From: Acidimicrobiales bacterium
GTDB taxonomy: Bacteria > Actinomycetota > Acidimicrobiia > Acidimicrobiales > GCA-2861595
Reading direction: 5' to 3'
DNA: 64,000 nt
Assembly (NCBI GenBank): GCA_030448025.1
Contig: JAUJNQ010000001.1
Span: 58,513-122,512 of the forward strand
In this document: positions 23,045 through 32,250 of the stretch, piece by piece
Position numbering within the stretch: the first letter of the stretch is position 1
How the letters are laid out: each line of letters begins with the position of its first letter
Made by a program: the position numbers and the translations under genes
The notes under the pieces: generated by a model
Databases searched by the model: none
What the model was told of the DNA's origin: nothing
Seen by the model: only the letters and a program-made list of their open reading frames with translations

Positions 23045-23944
23045 GTGACTGTAGGAGTGATGTTTCCCGGGCAGGGGGCGCAACGGGCAGGGCTGGGGCT
23101 GGTGTGGCGAGACCACCCGGCCTGGTCCGTGGTCGAGCGCGCCGAGGCCGCCCTGGACCGGTCCTTCGCCCACCTCCTCCTCGATCCCGACGCCTCGCTC
23201 GACCGCACCGAGGATGCCCAGTTGTCGGTGCTCCTCACCTCTCTGATGGCCTGGGAGACCGTGGCCCCCACCCTGGCCTCGGTGGTGGGCTTCGCCGGCC
23301 ACTCGCTCGGCCAGGTGACGGCCCTCATCGCCGCCGGCGCTCTGGGATTCGAGGACGGCATCCGGCTGGCCGCTCGCCGTGCCCATCACACCCAGGACGC
23401 TGCCGAACGCCGGCCGGGCGAGATGATGGTGCTGCTCGGGGCCGCGGTCGACCAGGCGCTCGAGCTCTGTGAGAGCGGTGACGGCCAGTGCTGGCTGGCC
23501 AACGACAACGCCCCGGGCCAGGTCGTGGTGGCCGGAACGCCCGCCGGGGTGGCCGACGCCGAGGAGCGAGCCGGGTCCTTCGGCGTTCGCCGGGCCACCC
23601 GGCTGCGGGTGGGCGGGGCCTTCCACACCCCGCTCATGGCCGACGCCTCCGCCGCCTTCGCCGACGATCTGCGGACCGTTCCCCTGTCGCAGCTCTCGGC
23701 ACCGGTGGTCTCCAACGGTGATGCCCGTGCCTACGACGACGGCGATGGCTGGCGCCAACGCCTGGAGGACCACCTCGTGCGGCCCGTCCGCTGGCGAGAG
23801 TCGGTGGAGACGCTGGTGAGCATGGGCGCCACCCATCTGGCCGAGGTCGGCCCCGGCAGCATCCTGGCCGGCCTGGCGCGCCGCATCGTCCCCGGCGTGC
23901 CAGTGCAGGGCAGCGAGCTACCCCTTCAGGAGGTGCCGGCATGA
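23045..23944 (+). CDS. fabD: Malonyl-CoA:ACP transacylase
   Basis: GVMFPGQGAQRAGLG, active-site GHSLGQVTALIAAG, start of FAS-II operon. Confidence 0.92.
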   Translation: MTVGVMFPGQGAQRAGLGLVWRDHPAWSVVERAEAALDRSFAHLLLDPDASLDRTEDAQLSVLLTSLMAWETVAPTLASVVGFAGHSLGQVTALIAAGALGFEDGIRLAARRAHHTQDAAERRPGEMMVLLGAAVDQALELCESGDGQCWLANDNAPGQVVVAGTPAGVADAEERAGSFGVRRATRLRVGGAFHTPLMADASAAFADDLRTVPLSQLSAPVVSNGDARAYDDGDGWRQRLEDHLVRPVRWRESVETLVSMGATHLAEVGPGSILAGLARRIVPGVPVQGSELPLQEVPA

Positions 23945-24237
23945 CCATGACGTCGACCAAGCGCGTGCGCGGTGAGGACTTGGAGGTGTCGGAGCGGGTC
24001 ATCCTCGCCCCGGCCGTGGGCGTGTTCCAGCCCGAGGCCGTCGAGGCGGCAACCGTCCACACCGGCGGGGGCGAGGACAAGTCGGTGAACGAGGGCGAGG
24101 TCGTGGGCGTGGTCGAGTCCCGAGGCCAGGCCATTCCGGTCCGCAGCGCCTTCACCGGGTTCCTCATGGGCATGCTGGTCCATCCCGGTGAGCGGGTGCG
24201 CGAGGGCCAACCGGTCGCCTGGCTGCGGGTCCTCTAG
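23941..24237 (+). CDS. Biotinyl/lipoyl-like domain protein without an obvious acceptor lysine
   Basis: ILAPAVGVFQPE...NEGEVVGVVESRGQAIPVRSAFTGFLMGMLVHPGERVREGQPVAWLRVL resembles a BCCP hammerhead, but the EAMKM segment aligns to ESRGQ. Confidence 0.6.
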   Translation: MTMTSTKRVRGEDLEVSERVILAPAVGVFQPEAVEAATVHTGGGEDKSVNEGEVVGVVESRGQAIPVRSAFTGFLMGMLVHPGERVREGQPVAWLRVL

Positions 24238-24250
24238 ACCGGGTGCGCTG

Positions 24251-25252
24251 ATGGGCCTCACCATCACCGGCCTGGGCACGGCCATTCCCGAGCAGCGGCT
24301 CACCAACGCCGATCTCGAGCGGATGGTGGACACCAGCGACGCCTGGATCGTGGAGCGCACCGGCATCCGGGAGCGGCGGGTCGCGGCCCCCGACGAGACC
24401 TCGGCCACCCTCGGCACCGATGCCGCCGCCGCCGCCCTCAAAGACGCCGGGCTCACGCCGGGCGACATCGGCCTGCTGGTGGTGGCCACCACCACCCCGG
24501 TCCAGCTCTTTCCGTCCACCGCCGTGCGCATCCAAGACGCCCTCGGGCTGCGTTGCGGGGCGTTCGACGTCATGGCCGCCTGCTCCGGCTTCGTGTACGG
24601 CCTGGTGACGGCGGCAGGGATGATGACGGCCGAGGCCGGCCTGGCGCCGGGGCGGGGGTCAGCCTCCTCGGAGGGGCGAGCACCGGTGGAGCGTCGACCC
24701 TCCCTCGTGGTGGGCACCGAGACCCTCACTCGGGTCGTGGACCCCACCGATCGCTCCACCCGCATCCTCTTCGGCGACGGTGCCGGGGCCGCGGTGGTGG
24801 ACCACTCGGTGGAACCCGACTGGGGGCTCCTGTCATGGGACCTGGGCGCCGACGGCTCGCTGGTCTCGTTGCTCGAGGTGCCGCCCGGAGAACGATGGTT
24901 GCGCATGGAGGGCAAGGAGGTGTTCCGCCGGGCCGTCCGGGTGGTGGTGGAGTCGTCCTCCGTCGCCCTCGAGAAGGCCGGCATGAAGCCCGACGACGTG
25001 GACCTGTTCGTCCCTCACCAGGCCAACGTCCGCATCATCGACGCCGTCTGCAGCCGCATCGGGATCCCCTCCGAGCGCACGGTGGTCAACCTCGACCGCT
25101 ACGGGAACACGTCGGCGGCGTCCATCCCCCTGGCTTTGGCCGAGGCCGCCGAGGACGGCAGGCTCACCGGTGGGGAGGTGGTGCTCATCTCCGGATTCGG
25201 TGCCGGGATGACGTGGGCCAGCGCCGTGATGCGCTGGGAACCGCGCCCATGA
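24251..25252 (+). CDS. fabH: 3-oxoacyl-ACP synthase III
   Basis: Cys motif AACSGFVYGL, VPHQANVRI, RYGNTSAASIPLAL. Confidence 0.94.
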   Translation: MGLTITGLGTAIPEQRLTNADLERMVDTSDAWIVERTGIRERRVAAPDETSATLGTDAAAAALKDAGLTPGDIGLLVVATTTPVQLFPSTAVRIQDALGLRCGAFDVMAACSGFVYGLVTAAGMMTAEAGLAPGRGSASSEGRAPVERRPSLVVGTETLTRVVDPTDRSTRILFGDGAGAAVVDHSVEPDWGLLSWDLGADGSLVSLLEVPPGERWLRMEGKEVFRRAVRVVVESSSVALEKAGMKPDDVDLFVPHQANVRIIDAVCSRIGIPSERTVVNLDRYGNTSAASIPLALAEAAEDGRLTGGEVVLISGFGAGMTWASAVMRWEPRP

Positions 25253-26016
25253 GCGAGCAGGCGGGCGACCAGGCGAGCGACCCCCCAGGTAATGGCCGGG
25301 TCGCCCTCGTCACGGGCGGGTCAGGAGGCATCGGTCGAGCCACCGCTGTGGCCCTCGGCCAGGGCGGCCATCGCGTCGCCGTCGGCTACCGGCGGGACCG
25401 CGAGAGCGCCGAGAAGACGGCCGCCGAGATCGACGGCCTGGCCGTGGAGCTGGACGTGAGCGATCCCGACGCAGTGGACGCCGGCTTCACCCGCGTGGAG
25501 GAGGCCCTGGGCCCGGTGGAGATCCTGGTGAACAACGCCGGCATCACCGCCGACGGGCTCATCCTGCGGATGACCGACGACCAGTGGCGCGACGTGTTGA
25601 GCACCAACCTCGACGGCGCCTTCCGCTCCACCCGGCGGGCCGGCGCCACCATGCTCCGGCGCCGCTTCGGGCGCATCGTCAACGTGGGATCCGTGGTGGG
25701 CTCCACGGGCGCTCCCGGGCAGGCCAACTACGCAGCGGCCAAGGCCGGCCTCATCGGGCTGACCCGGTCGGTGGCCCGCGAGCTAGCATCACGGGGAGTC
25801 ACCTGCAACCTGGTGGCGCCCGGGCCCATCGCCACGGCCATGACCGATGCCCTTTCCGAGAAGCGACTGGGCGAGATCGTCGGAGTCGTGCCCTTTGGGC
25901 GCATGGGGACCGCGGAGGAGGTCGCCGAGGTGATCGCCTTCTTGTGCTCGGACGCCGCCTCCTACGTCACCGGTGCCGTCGTCCCGGTGGACGGTGGCAT
26001 GAGCATGGGCCACTGA
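25249..26016 (+). CDS. fabG: 3-oxoacyl-ACP reductase
   Basis: SDR: TGGSGGIGRATA, NNAGITADGL, NYAAAKAGLIGLTR; overlaps fabH. Confidence 0.94.
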   Translation: MSEQAGDQASDPPGNGRVALVTGGSGGIGRATAVALGQGGHRVAVGYRRDRESAEKTAAEIDGLAVELDVSDPDAVDAGFTRVEEALGPVEILVNNAGITADGLILRMTDDQWRDVLSTNLDGAFRSTRRAGATMLRRRFGRIVNVGSVVGSTGAPGQANYAAAKAGLIGLTRSVARELASRGVTCNLVAPGPIATAMTDALSEKRLGEIVGVVPFGRMGTAEEVAEVIAFLCSDAASYVTGAVVPVDGGMSMGH

Positions 26017-26076
26017 AGCGCTGCAACCAGAACGCTGCACCCAATGGCGATAACGATCGAGAACAGGAGCGAATCG

Positions 26077-26328
26077 ATGGACAGAGAGCGGGTCATGGTC
26101 ACGATGCGAGAGGTCGCCCCCGAGGTCCTGGGCGTGGAGCCGGACGTCGTGGTCGAGGAGGCCAACTTCAAGGACGACCTCGATGCCGACAGCCTGGACC
26201 TGGTGGAGCTCGTTATGGGCCTCGAGGAGCGCCTCGACGTCGTCATCCCCGAGGACGAGCTCTCCGGGATCAAGACCGTGGGCCAGGCCGTCGACCTCGT
26301 CGTGGCCAAGCTGGCCGTGAAGACCTGA
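26077..26328 (+). CDS. acpP: Acyl carrier protein
   Basis: [30 protein letters not shown] phosphopantetheine site DSL. Confidence 0.93.
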   Translation: MDRERVMVTMREVAPEVLGVEPDVVVEEANFKDDLDADSLDLVELVMGLEERLDVVIPEDELSGIKTVGQAVDLVVAKLAVKT

Positions 26329-26335
26329 CGGTCCG

Positions 26336-27583
26336 ATGAAGGAAACCGACCAGCGAGGCCGCCACCGGGTGGCCGTCACCGGTCTGGGCGTCAAGTCGCC
26401 CGCCGGCAACGACCTCGCAGAGTTCTGGTCCACGTTGCTGGCCGCTCGTCCGGTCGCCGCGCCCATCTCCCGGTTCGACGCCTCGTACCTTCCCGTCGCC
26501 TTCGCCTGCGAGGTCCACGACTTCGACCCGTCGGACTACTTCGGGCCCAAGGAGTTGCGCCGCACCGACCGGGTGGTCCAACTCGGTTTCGCCGCCGCCA
26601 CCGACGCCCTCCACCACGCCGGCGACCTTGGCGCCGACCCCAACCGCTGCGGGGTGGTGGTGGGCGTGGGGATCGGGGGGCTCTGGACCCAGGAGGAGGA
26701 GGAGAAGGTCCTCTACGAGAAGGGCCCGACTCGGGTGAACCCGTTCCTCATACCCATGATGATGCCCAACGCCACGGCGGGCACCATCGCCATGCGCCAC
26801 GGGTGGAAGGGCCCCAACCTGTGCGTGGCCACGGCCTGTGCCGCCGGCACCAACGCCATCGGCGAGGCCGCCCGGCTGGTGCGAGAGGGCTCGGCCGAGG
26901 TGGTGCTGGCCGGCGGGGCCGAGGCCGTGCTCACGCCCATCGCCATCTCCGCCTTCGCCCGCATGGGAGCCCTGAGCACCCGCTCCGACGACCCCGCCGG
27001 AGCCTCGCGCCCCTTCGACCCCGAACGGGACGGGTTCGTGATGGGGGAGGGCGCCGCCTTCCTGGTACTCGAGCGCTGGGACCGGGCCGAGGCCCGCGGC
27101 GCCGAGATCCACGGCGAGGTGCTCGGCTACGGGCGCAACGCCGACGCCTACCACATCACCGCTCCAGACCCGGACGGAAGCGGGGCGGTGGCGTGCATGG
27201 AGGCGGCGCTGGAGGATGCCGGGCTCGGGCCGGCCGACGTGGGCCACGTCAACGCCCACGGCACGTCCACGCCCCTCAACGACTCCATGGAAGCCGAGGC
27301 CATCGTCAAGGTCTTCGGCGGCTCACCGCCCCCGGTCACCTCCACCAAGGGAGTCACCGGCCACATGATCGGCGCCGCCGGAGCGGTGGAGGCTGTGGCC
27401 TCGGTCCTGGCTGCTCGGGACGAGATGGCCCCTCCCACCGCCAACCACGAGCGCACTGACCCCGGCGTGACGTTGGACGTGATCGCCGGCGAGCCCCGCC
27501 GGGTCAGTGGCCCGGTGGTGTCCAACTCCTTCGGCTTCGGTGGCCACAACGCCACCCTGGTGCTGGCCGCGGCCCAGCTCTGA
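26336..27583 (+). CDS. fabF: 3-oxoacyl-ACP synthase II
   Basis: VATACAAGTNAIGEAARL, NAHGTSTPLND, KGVTGHMIGAAGAVE, NSFGFGGHNATLV. Confidence 0.95.
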   Translation: MKETDQRGRHRVAVTGLGVKSPAGNDLAEFWSTLLAARPVAAPISRFDASYLPVAFACEVHDFDPSDYFGPKELRRTDRVVQLGFAAATDALHHAGDLGADPNRCGVVVGVGIGGLWTQEEEEKVLYEKGPTRVNPFLIPMMMPNATAGTIAMRHGWKGPNLCVATACAAGTNAIGEAARLVREGSAEVVLAGGAEAVLTPIAISAFARMGALSTRSDDPAGASRPFDPERDGFVMGEGAAFLVLERWDRAEARGAEIHGEVLGYGRNADAYHITAPDPDGSGAVACMEAALEDAGLGPADVGHVNAHGTSTPLNDSMEAEAIVKVFGGSPPPVTSTKGVTGHMIGAAGAVEAVASVLAARDEMAPPTANHERTDPGVTLDVIAGEPRRVSGPVVSNSFGFGGHNATLVLAAAQL

Positions 27584-27679
27584 CCTACCCGCGCTGACCT
27601 TCGGGAGCTGACCCTGCGGATCGCCGCCGGCCGCCCTTCGGCCGCCAGTGCCGAGATCACCGAGCTCGACGGGCGGACG

Positions 27680-28975
27680 GTGGCCATGTTCCGCCTCGAG
27701 GGCGGTGAGCATCGGGGCGCCCTGGGCCCGGCCGAAGGACTCACGGTGGAGCGCGTGTTGGAGATGGCCACCGAGCTGGGCGTGCCCGTGCTGGGCGTGG
27801 TCGCCACTTCGGGCGCCGACGTCGGCCACGGGGTTGCCTCCCTGCATGCCTGGGGCCGCGTGGCCAGGGCCCTCAGCGCCGCGTCCGGGGTGGTGCCGGT
27901 GGCCATGGTGGTCACCGGGCCGTGCGTGTCGGGGCCGGCCCTGCTGCTGGGCGTGGCCGACATCGTCGTCATGACCAGTGAGGCCTTCGCCTACGTGAGC
28001 GGCCCCCGGGCCGTGCAGGGGTTCACCGCCAAGGTGGTGGGCAACCGCGAGCTCGGGGGCGCCGACGTGCATGCGCTGCGCACCGGACTGGCGTGGGCCG
28101 TGGAGAACGACGAGGAGGCCGCCATAGACGCCGCTCTGCACGCCTTGTCCTACCTCCCCCCGAACAACCACGAGGAGCCGCCCGTCTCCCTGTCGGCCGA
28201 TCCCGTTGGGCGCGACTCGGAGCTGGCGGCGTCGGCCGTGCCCGCCTCGCCCACCGCCTCCTACGACGTGCGGGTGGTGATCGAGGACGTGGTGGACGCC
28301 GAGTCCTTCTTTGAGGTCCGAAGCCTCCACGCCCCCAACGTGGTCACGGGTTTGGCGACCGTCGGAGGCCAGCCCGTGGGCGTCATCGCCAACCAGCCCT
28401 CGCAGACGGCCGGCGCCATCGACGTCGACGGGGCCAGCAAGGCGGCCCGCCTGGTGCAGCTCTGCGATGCCTTCAACGTGGCCCTGCTCACCTTCGTGGA
28501 CACGCCCGGGTTCCAGCCCGGCAAGGACATCGAGTGGCAGGGGATGATCCGCCACGGCGCAGAGCTGGTCCACGCCTACGCCGCGGCCACCGTGCCCCGG
28601 GTGAGCGTGATCCTGCGCAAGGCTTATGGGGGTGCCTACATCGTGATGGACTCCAAGGGCATGGGCAACGACACGTGCCTGGCCTGGCCGTCGGCGGAGG
28701 TGGCGGTGATGGGTGCCCAGGGCGCGGTCAACATCCTCCACGGCCGCCGCCTGGCCGGGGTGGAGGACGCAGCGGCGAGGGACCAGGAGCGAAAGACCCT
28801 CGAGACCGACTACGCCGAGCGCTACTGCACGCCGGCGATCGCCGCCGAGCGGGGGTTCGTGGACGAGGTGATCGAGCCGGCGGACACCCGCCGGGCCGTG
28901 GCCGGCGCCCTGGCGGCCCTGCGCACCAAGCGGGAGCGCCTCACCCATCGCCGCCACGCCAACACGCCGCTGTGA
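27680..28975 (+). CDS. Acyl-CoA carboxyltransferase (PccB/AccD-like), short N-terminus
   Basis: ClpP/crotonase-type carboxyltransferase motifs GPCVSGPALLLGVAD, VTSEAFAYVSGP, RKAYGGAYIVMDSKGMGND, AWPSAEVAVMGAQGAVNIL; lacks the usual ~80-100 aa N-terminus. Confidence 0.85.
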   Translation: MAMFRLEGGEHRGALGPAEGLTVERVLEMATELGVPVLGVVATSGADVGHGVASLHAWGRVARALSAASGVVPVAMVVTGPCVSGPALLLGVADIVVMTSEAFAYVSGPRAVQGFTAKVVGNRELGGADVHALRTGLAWAVENDEEAAIDAALHALSYLPPNNHEEPPVSLSADPVGRDSELAASAVPASPTASYDVRVVIEDVVDAESFFEVRSLHAPNVVTGLATVGGQPVGVIANQPSQTAGAIDVDGASKAARLVQLCDAFNVALLTFVDTPGFQPGKDIEWQGMIRHGAELVHAYAAATVPRVSVILRKAYGGAYIVMDSKGMGNDTCLAWPSAEVAVMGAQGAVNILHGRRLAGVEDAAARDQERKTLETDYAERYCTPAIAAERGFVDEVIEPADTRRAVAGALAALRTKRERLTHRRHANTPL

Positions 28976-29021
28976 TGGCTGTGACTCTGGTCGACACACG
29001 CCGGCACCGGCACCGGCACCC

Positions 29022-29071
29022 GTTCTGTCAGCAGGATCACGCCCCACAGGGTCGGATTCTGCTGACAGAAC
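29022..29071. repeat. Inverted repeat with 13-bp perfect arms in the fabI leader
   Basis: GTTCTGTCAGCAG (29022-29034) ... CTGCTGACAGAAC (29059-29071). Confidence 0.85.
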
Positions 29072-29093
29072 AGGGTGTGCAAGGGTGAGGGAC

Positions 29094-29861
29094 ATGCTGC
29101 TCGAAGGCAAGAAGCTGGTCGTCACCGGGGTGCTCACCGACGCCTCCATCGCCTTCTCCGTGGCCCGCCTGGCCCAGGAGCACGGCGCCGAGCTGGTCCT
29201 CACGTCCTTCGGCCGGCCCATGAGCCTCACCACCCGTTCCGCTCGCCGCCTCCCGGACCCGCCCGACGTGCTCGAGCTGGACGTGTCCAATCCCGAGCAC
29301 TTCGCGGCGTTGACCGACGAGCTGGAGCGTCGTTGGGGACGGGTGGACGGTGTCCTCCACGCCATCGGCTTTGCTCCCGAGGTCTGCCTCGGCGGCGACA
29401 TCCTGCGGGCGGAGTGGGAGGACGTCGCCACCGCTCTTCAAGTGTCCGCCTACTCACTCAAGGCCTTGGCCCAGGCCGCCCTCCCGCTCATGAGCGACGG
29501 TGGTGGCTCGGTGGTGGCTCTCGACTTCGACGCTCGCCAGGCCTGGCCGCAGTACGACTGGATGGGCGTGGCCAAGGCCGCGCTGGAGTCCACGGCCCGG
29601 TACCTGGCTCGAGACCTGGGTCCGCTCGGCGTGCGGGTCAACTTGGTATGCGCCGGTCCCCTCCGCACGGTGGCCGCCAAGTCCATACCGGGGTTCAACA
29701 GCTTCGAGGACGCCTGGAAGAACCGGGCGCCTCTCGGGTGGGACGTGGCCGACGCCGAGCCCGTGGCCCGGGCGTGCGTGGCCCTCTTCTCGGACCTCTT
29801 CCCGGCCACCACGGGCGAGATGCTCCACGTCGACGGCGGCTACCACGCCGTGGGCGCCTGA
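29094..29861 (+). CDS. fabI: Enoyl-ACP reductase, FabI/InhA-like
   Basis: KKLVVTGVLTDASIAFSVA, AIGFAPE, YDWMGVAKAALESTARYLARDLGP. Confidence 0.92.
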   Translation: MLLEGKKLVVTGVLTDASIAFSVARLAQEHGAELVLTSFGRPMSLTTRSARRLPDPPDVLELDVSNPEHFAALTDELERRWGRVDGVLHAIGFAPEVCLGGDILRAEWEDVATALQVSAYSLKALAQAALPLMSDGGGSVVALDFDARQAWPQYDWMGVAKAALESTARYLARDLGPLGVRVNLVCAGPLRTVAAKSIPGFNSFEDAWKNRAPLGWDVADAEPVARACVALFSDLFPATTGEMLHVDGGYHAVGA

Positions 29862-29881
29862 GTCGGGGGCTGTCCGGGGGC

Positions 29882-30646
29882 ATGAGCAGCCTGCGAGACC
29901 ACTTGGTGGACTCGCGCTTGGCCGGGTCGGTGGCCACCACGCCGGGGAACACGGTGGCCAACTGCGAGAATCTCGTGGCCGGCAAGCCGGACTACACCTT
30001 CGGCCTTTCCGACTGGGAGAGCGTGGACGTAGCCGAGGTGCGGGCCGTGGTGGCCAAGGTCTTCGGTGACGCCGCCGTGGACGCCGACCCCGACGGGCCG
30101 GGTTGGATCGACCCCGACGCCACGCTGGTCGCCATTGAAGGCCATCGGGCCAAGCTCGCCGACCACGCCCGCGCTCGCTCCGTGGTGCTGCTGGCCACCG
30201 GCCACCCCACCGGTCTGCTGCCTCACTACATGGCGCTGGGCCGGGCCCTCCTGGACGCGGGCTGCGAGCTCCTCACGCCGCTCGACAACTCCTGGCTCGT
30301 GACCGGACCCGACCGCCGGGGTATCCGCTTCCTCGGCCCGGTGGGCTGCGCCTGGACGGGCGGCGACTTGATCCACACCCACCGCTCCCGGTACATGGAG
30401 GCCATGCTCGACGCCCTGGACGGTGAGGGCCGGCGACCGGACCTGGTGCTCGGGGACCACGGCATGGCCGGTGGCGCCATCGAGCGCGGCATCGACACGC
30501 TGGCCATCGCCGACGTCAACGACCCGGCGCTCTTCCTGGCCCAGACGAGGGGCCGCACCCACTCGGTCATGCCCATCGACGACAACCTGGCGCCCCGCCT
30601 CTTCGAACCCGTCACCGCCGCCGTGCTCGACGGGTTGGGTGCCTGA
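29882..30646 (+). CDS. Conserved actinobacterial protein (phosphatase-annotated family as recalled; function unverified)
   Basis: ATGHPTGLLPHYMALGRALLDAGCELL, LVLGDHGMAGGAIERGIDTLAIADVNDPALF. Confidence 0.6.
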   Translation: MSSLRDHLVDSRLAGSVATTPGNTVANCENLVAGKPDYTFGLSDWESVDVAEVRAVVAKVFGDAAVDADPDGPGWIDPDATLVAIEGHRAKLADHARARSVVLLATGHPTGLLPHYMALGRALLDAGCELLTPLDNSWLVTGPDRRGIRFLGPVGCAWTGGDLIHTHRSRYMEAMLDALDGEGRRPDLVLGDHGMAGGAIERGIDTLAIADVNDPALFLAQTRGRTHSVMPIDDNLAPRLFEPVTAAVLDGLGA

Positions 30647-30665
30647 CTCACCCGCCCACGCTGAT

Positions 30666-30917
30666 TCATCGCTTGGTTGGATGCAGCCCAAAGACCTGAC
30701 GGCGGTGCATCGGTTCCCAGAAGAGAAGCTGCAATGGAGCCGCCAGCAGGGTGAGCGGCAGGAACCAGAGCCGCTTGAGGACGGCGACGACACCGAACAG
30801 GAGAAAGAACAGCGCCCAAACCACTGCGAGGGCTCGCGTCCAGAAGACTCGCCGCTCGGGGAGAGGGCGCGTCGCCGCCTCCCGCCACCCGGGAGGCACG
30901 CCCCGCCACGTCAGCAT
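30666..30917 (-). CDS. Small membrane protein
   Basis: 83 aa with two hydrophobic stretches (ALAVVWALFFLLFGVVAVL, LWFLPLTLLAAPLQLLF). Confidence 0.5.
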   Translation of the reverse strand: MLTWRGVPPGWREAATRPLPERRVFWTRALAVVWALFFLLFGVVAVLKRLWFLPLTLLAAPLQLLFWEPMHRRQVFGLHPTKR

Positions 30918-30943
30918 CAGGGACGCACGATGCTCGATCCGTC

Positions 30944-31190
30944 ATGCTCAAGCGCTGCTTCGTCCGCCCGGCATGGCGACACCGCGGCTTCGCCAGGGCC
31001 TTGGTCCAGGCCGCAGAAGAGCAGGCTGTACAGCGGGGCGTGGTCCGACTGGTGCTCGACGTCTTGGCATCTCGCCGAGGCGGTATCGCAGCGTGGCGCC
31101 GAATGGGTTTCGGGATGCCGAACCATGGGGCGACGCCTCGATGGTCTACTTCGAGCGCCCCATCGGGGATCGTCGACGGCGGACCTTGCT
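30944..31190 (+). pseudogene. GNAT acetyltransferase fragment, N-terminally truncated and frameshifted
   Basis: LKRCFVRPAWRHRGFARALVQAAEEQAVQRG...WRRMGF, then RDAEPWGDASMVYFERPI in another frame. Confidence 0.6.
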
Positions 31191-31281
31191 TGGTCTTCGC
31201 CGGGGCGAGGTAGCACTCTGCGACGGCGACGCTCGTCGGGTGAGGGTGTTCGAGCATCAGGCCGAGGTCGTGCGATAGGCC

Positions 31282-31626
31282 CTTGGTGAGCAGGTCACCG
31301 CCATCGAGCACGTGGGTTCCACTGACGTGGAGGGCCTGGTTGCCAAACCGATCGTGGATGTTGCCGTCCGCCTGGCGCCCGATGTGAACCAGACCAGCGT
31401 GATTGGTTCGCTGGAAGGCCGGTGTTATGAGTTCCGGGTTGACAAGGGACAGGAGGGCGGACTGTTGTTCGTGGCCGAAGACCAGCCGGGGCATCGAATC
31501 GCTCATGTTCATCTTCTCCGAGACGCCGACGACCAATGGGAGCGGTACCTGAAGCTTCGAGATCAGCTCCGCACGACGCCACCACTCGCATGGCTTAGGC
31601 AGCGGAAAAGGGGCTCTTCGCGTTGA
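31282..31626 (+). pseudogene. GrpB-family nucleotidyltransferase-like protein, N-terminally truncated
   Basis: IEHVGSTDVEGLVAKPIVDVAV...AHVHLLRDADDQWERYLKLRDQLRTTP; in-frame stop just upstream, no N-terminal domain. Confidence 0.65.
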
Positions 31627-31740
31627 AGTAGGGAGAAGGCGCGCCTGCCCGGTTGTCGCCTTCGGATCGTCCGGCCTATACCGCCGCCAAGGCGCCTTTC
31701 ATCCAGGAGCTGCTTCGGAAGGCTGCTGACGCCGCCTCGA

Positions 31741-32154
31741 TCAGAGCGCCGAAGGGTCCACCCCGTCGAACTTCCACGCGCCGCCCTCTTTGACGACCCG
31801 GACCGCCCCCCTCAATCTCGTCCCCTGGGAGACGATGCGCGCCGTGGCCTTGTCACCTTTGACCTTGATCTCGTTCACCGCGTCGGCGCTCTCGGTAACG
31901 CCAGGGCTGCCAGCCAGCGCCGCGTCCCGCAAGCAGCCGCCCGGCTCCCCCCTGTAGCGAGCGCTGGCCAGGTCGCACGCTTTGGCGTTCCCGGACGCCG
32001 CCTGTTGGAAGAAGGTCTTCAATGTGGTCCGGATCTCCTGCTGCCCGCCAGAACGCTTGCACGCGCTGGGGCCGACCACGACGGCGAGAAGGAAGACGAC
32101 GACGACCGTCTTGGGCAGCGCACGGCCGAACAGGCCCTGGCTCGTTGGCGACAT
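31741..32154 (-). CDS. Putative lipoprotein, NTF2/DUF4878-like
   Basis: Lipobox-like VVVGPSACKRSG; C-terminal GGAWKFDGVDPSAL. Confidence 0.55.
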   Translation of the reverse strand: MSPTSQGLFGRALPKTVVVVFLLAVVVGPSACKRSGGQQEIRTTLKTFFQQAASGNAKACDLASARYRGEPGGCLRDAALAGSPGVTESADAVNEIKVKGDKATARIVSQGTRLRGAVRVVKEGGAWKFDGVDPSAL

Positions 32155-32250
32155 CGGGCTGAATGTACAGGGCCGGGACCCAAACGGTCAGCTGCCCCGA
32201 CCGGAGCATCGACGGTTCCCGAGGTGCGAGCGAGGAGTGACGGCTGTGGC

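Noticed and set aside
27584-27679. Non-AUG upstream start giving a full-length carboxyltransferase N-terminus
   Set aside because: Only ~95 bp separates it from fabF, not enough to encode the missing ~80-100 aa.
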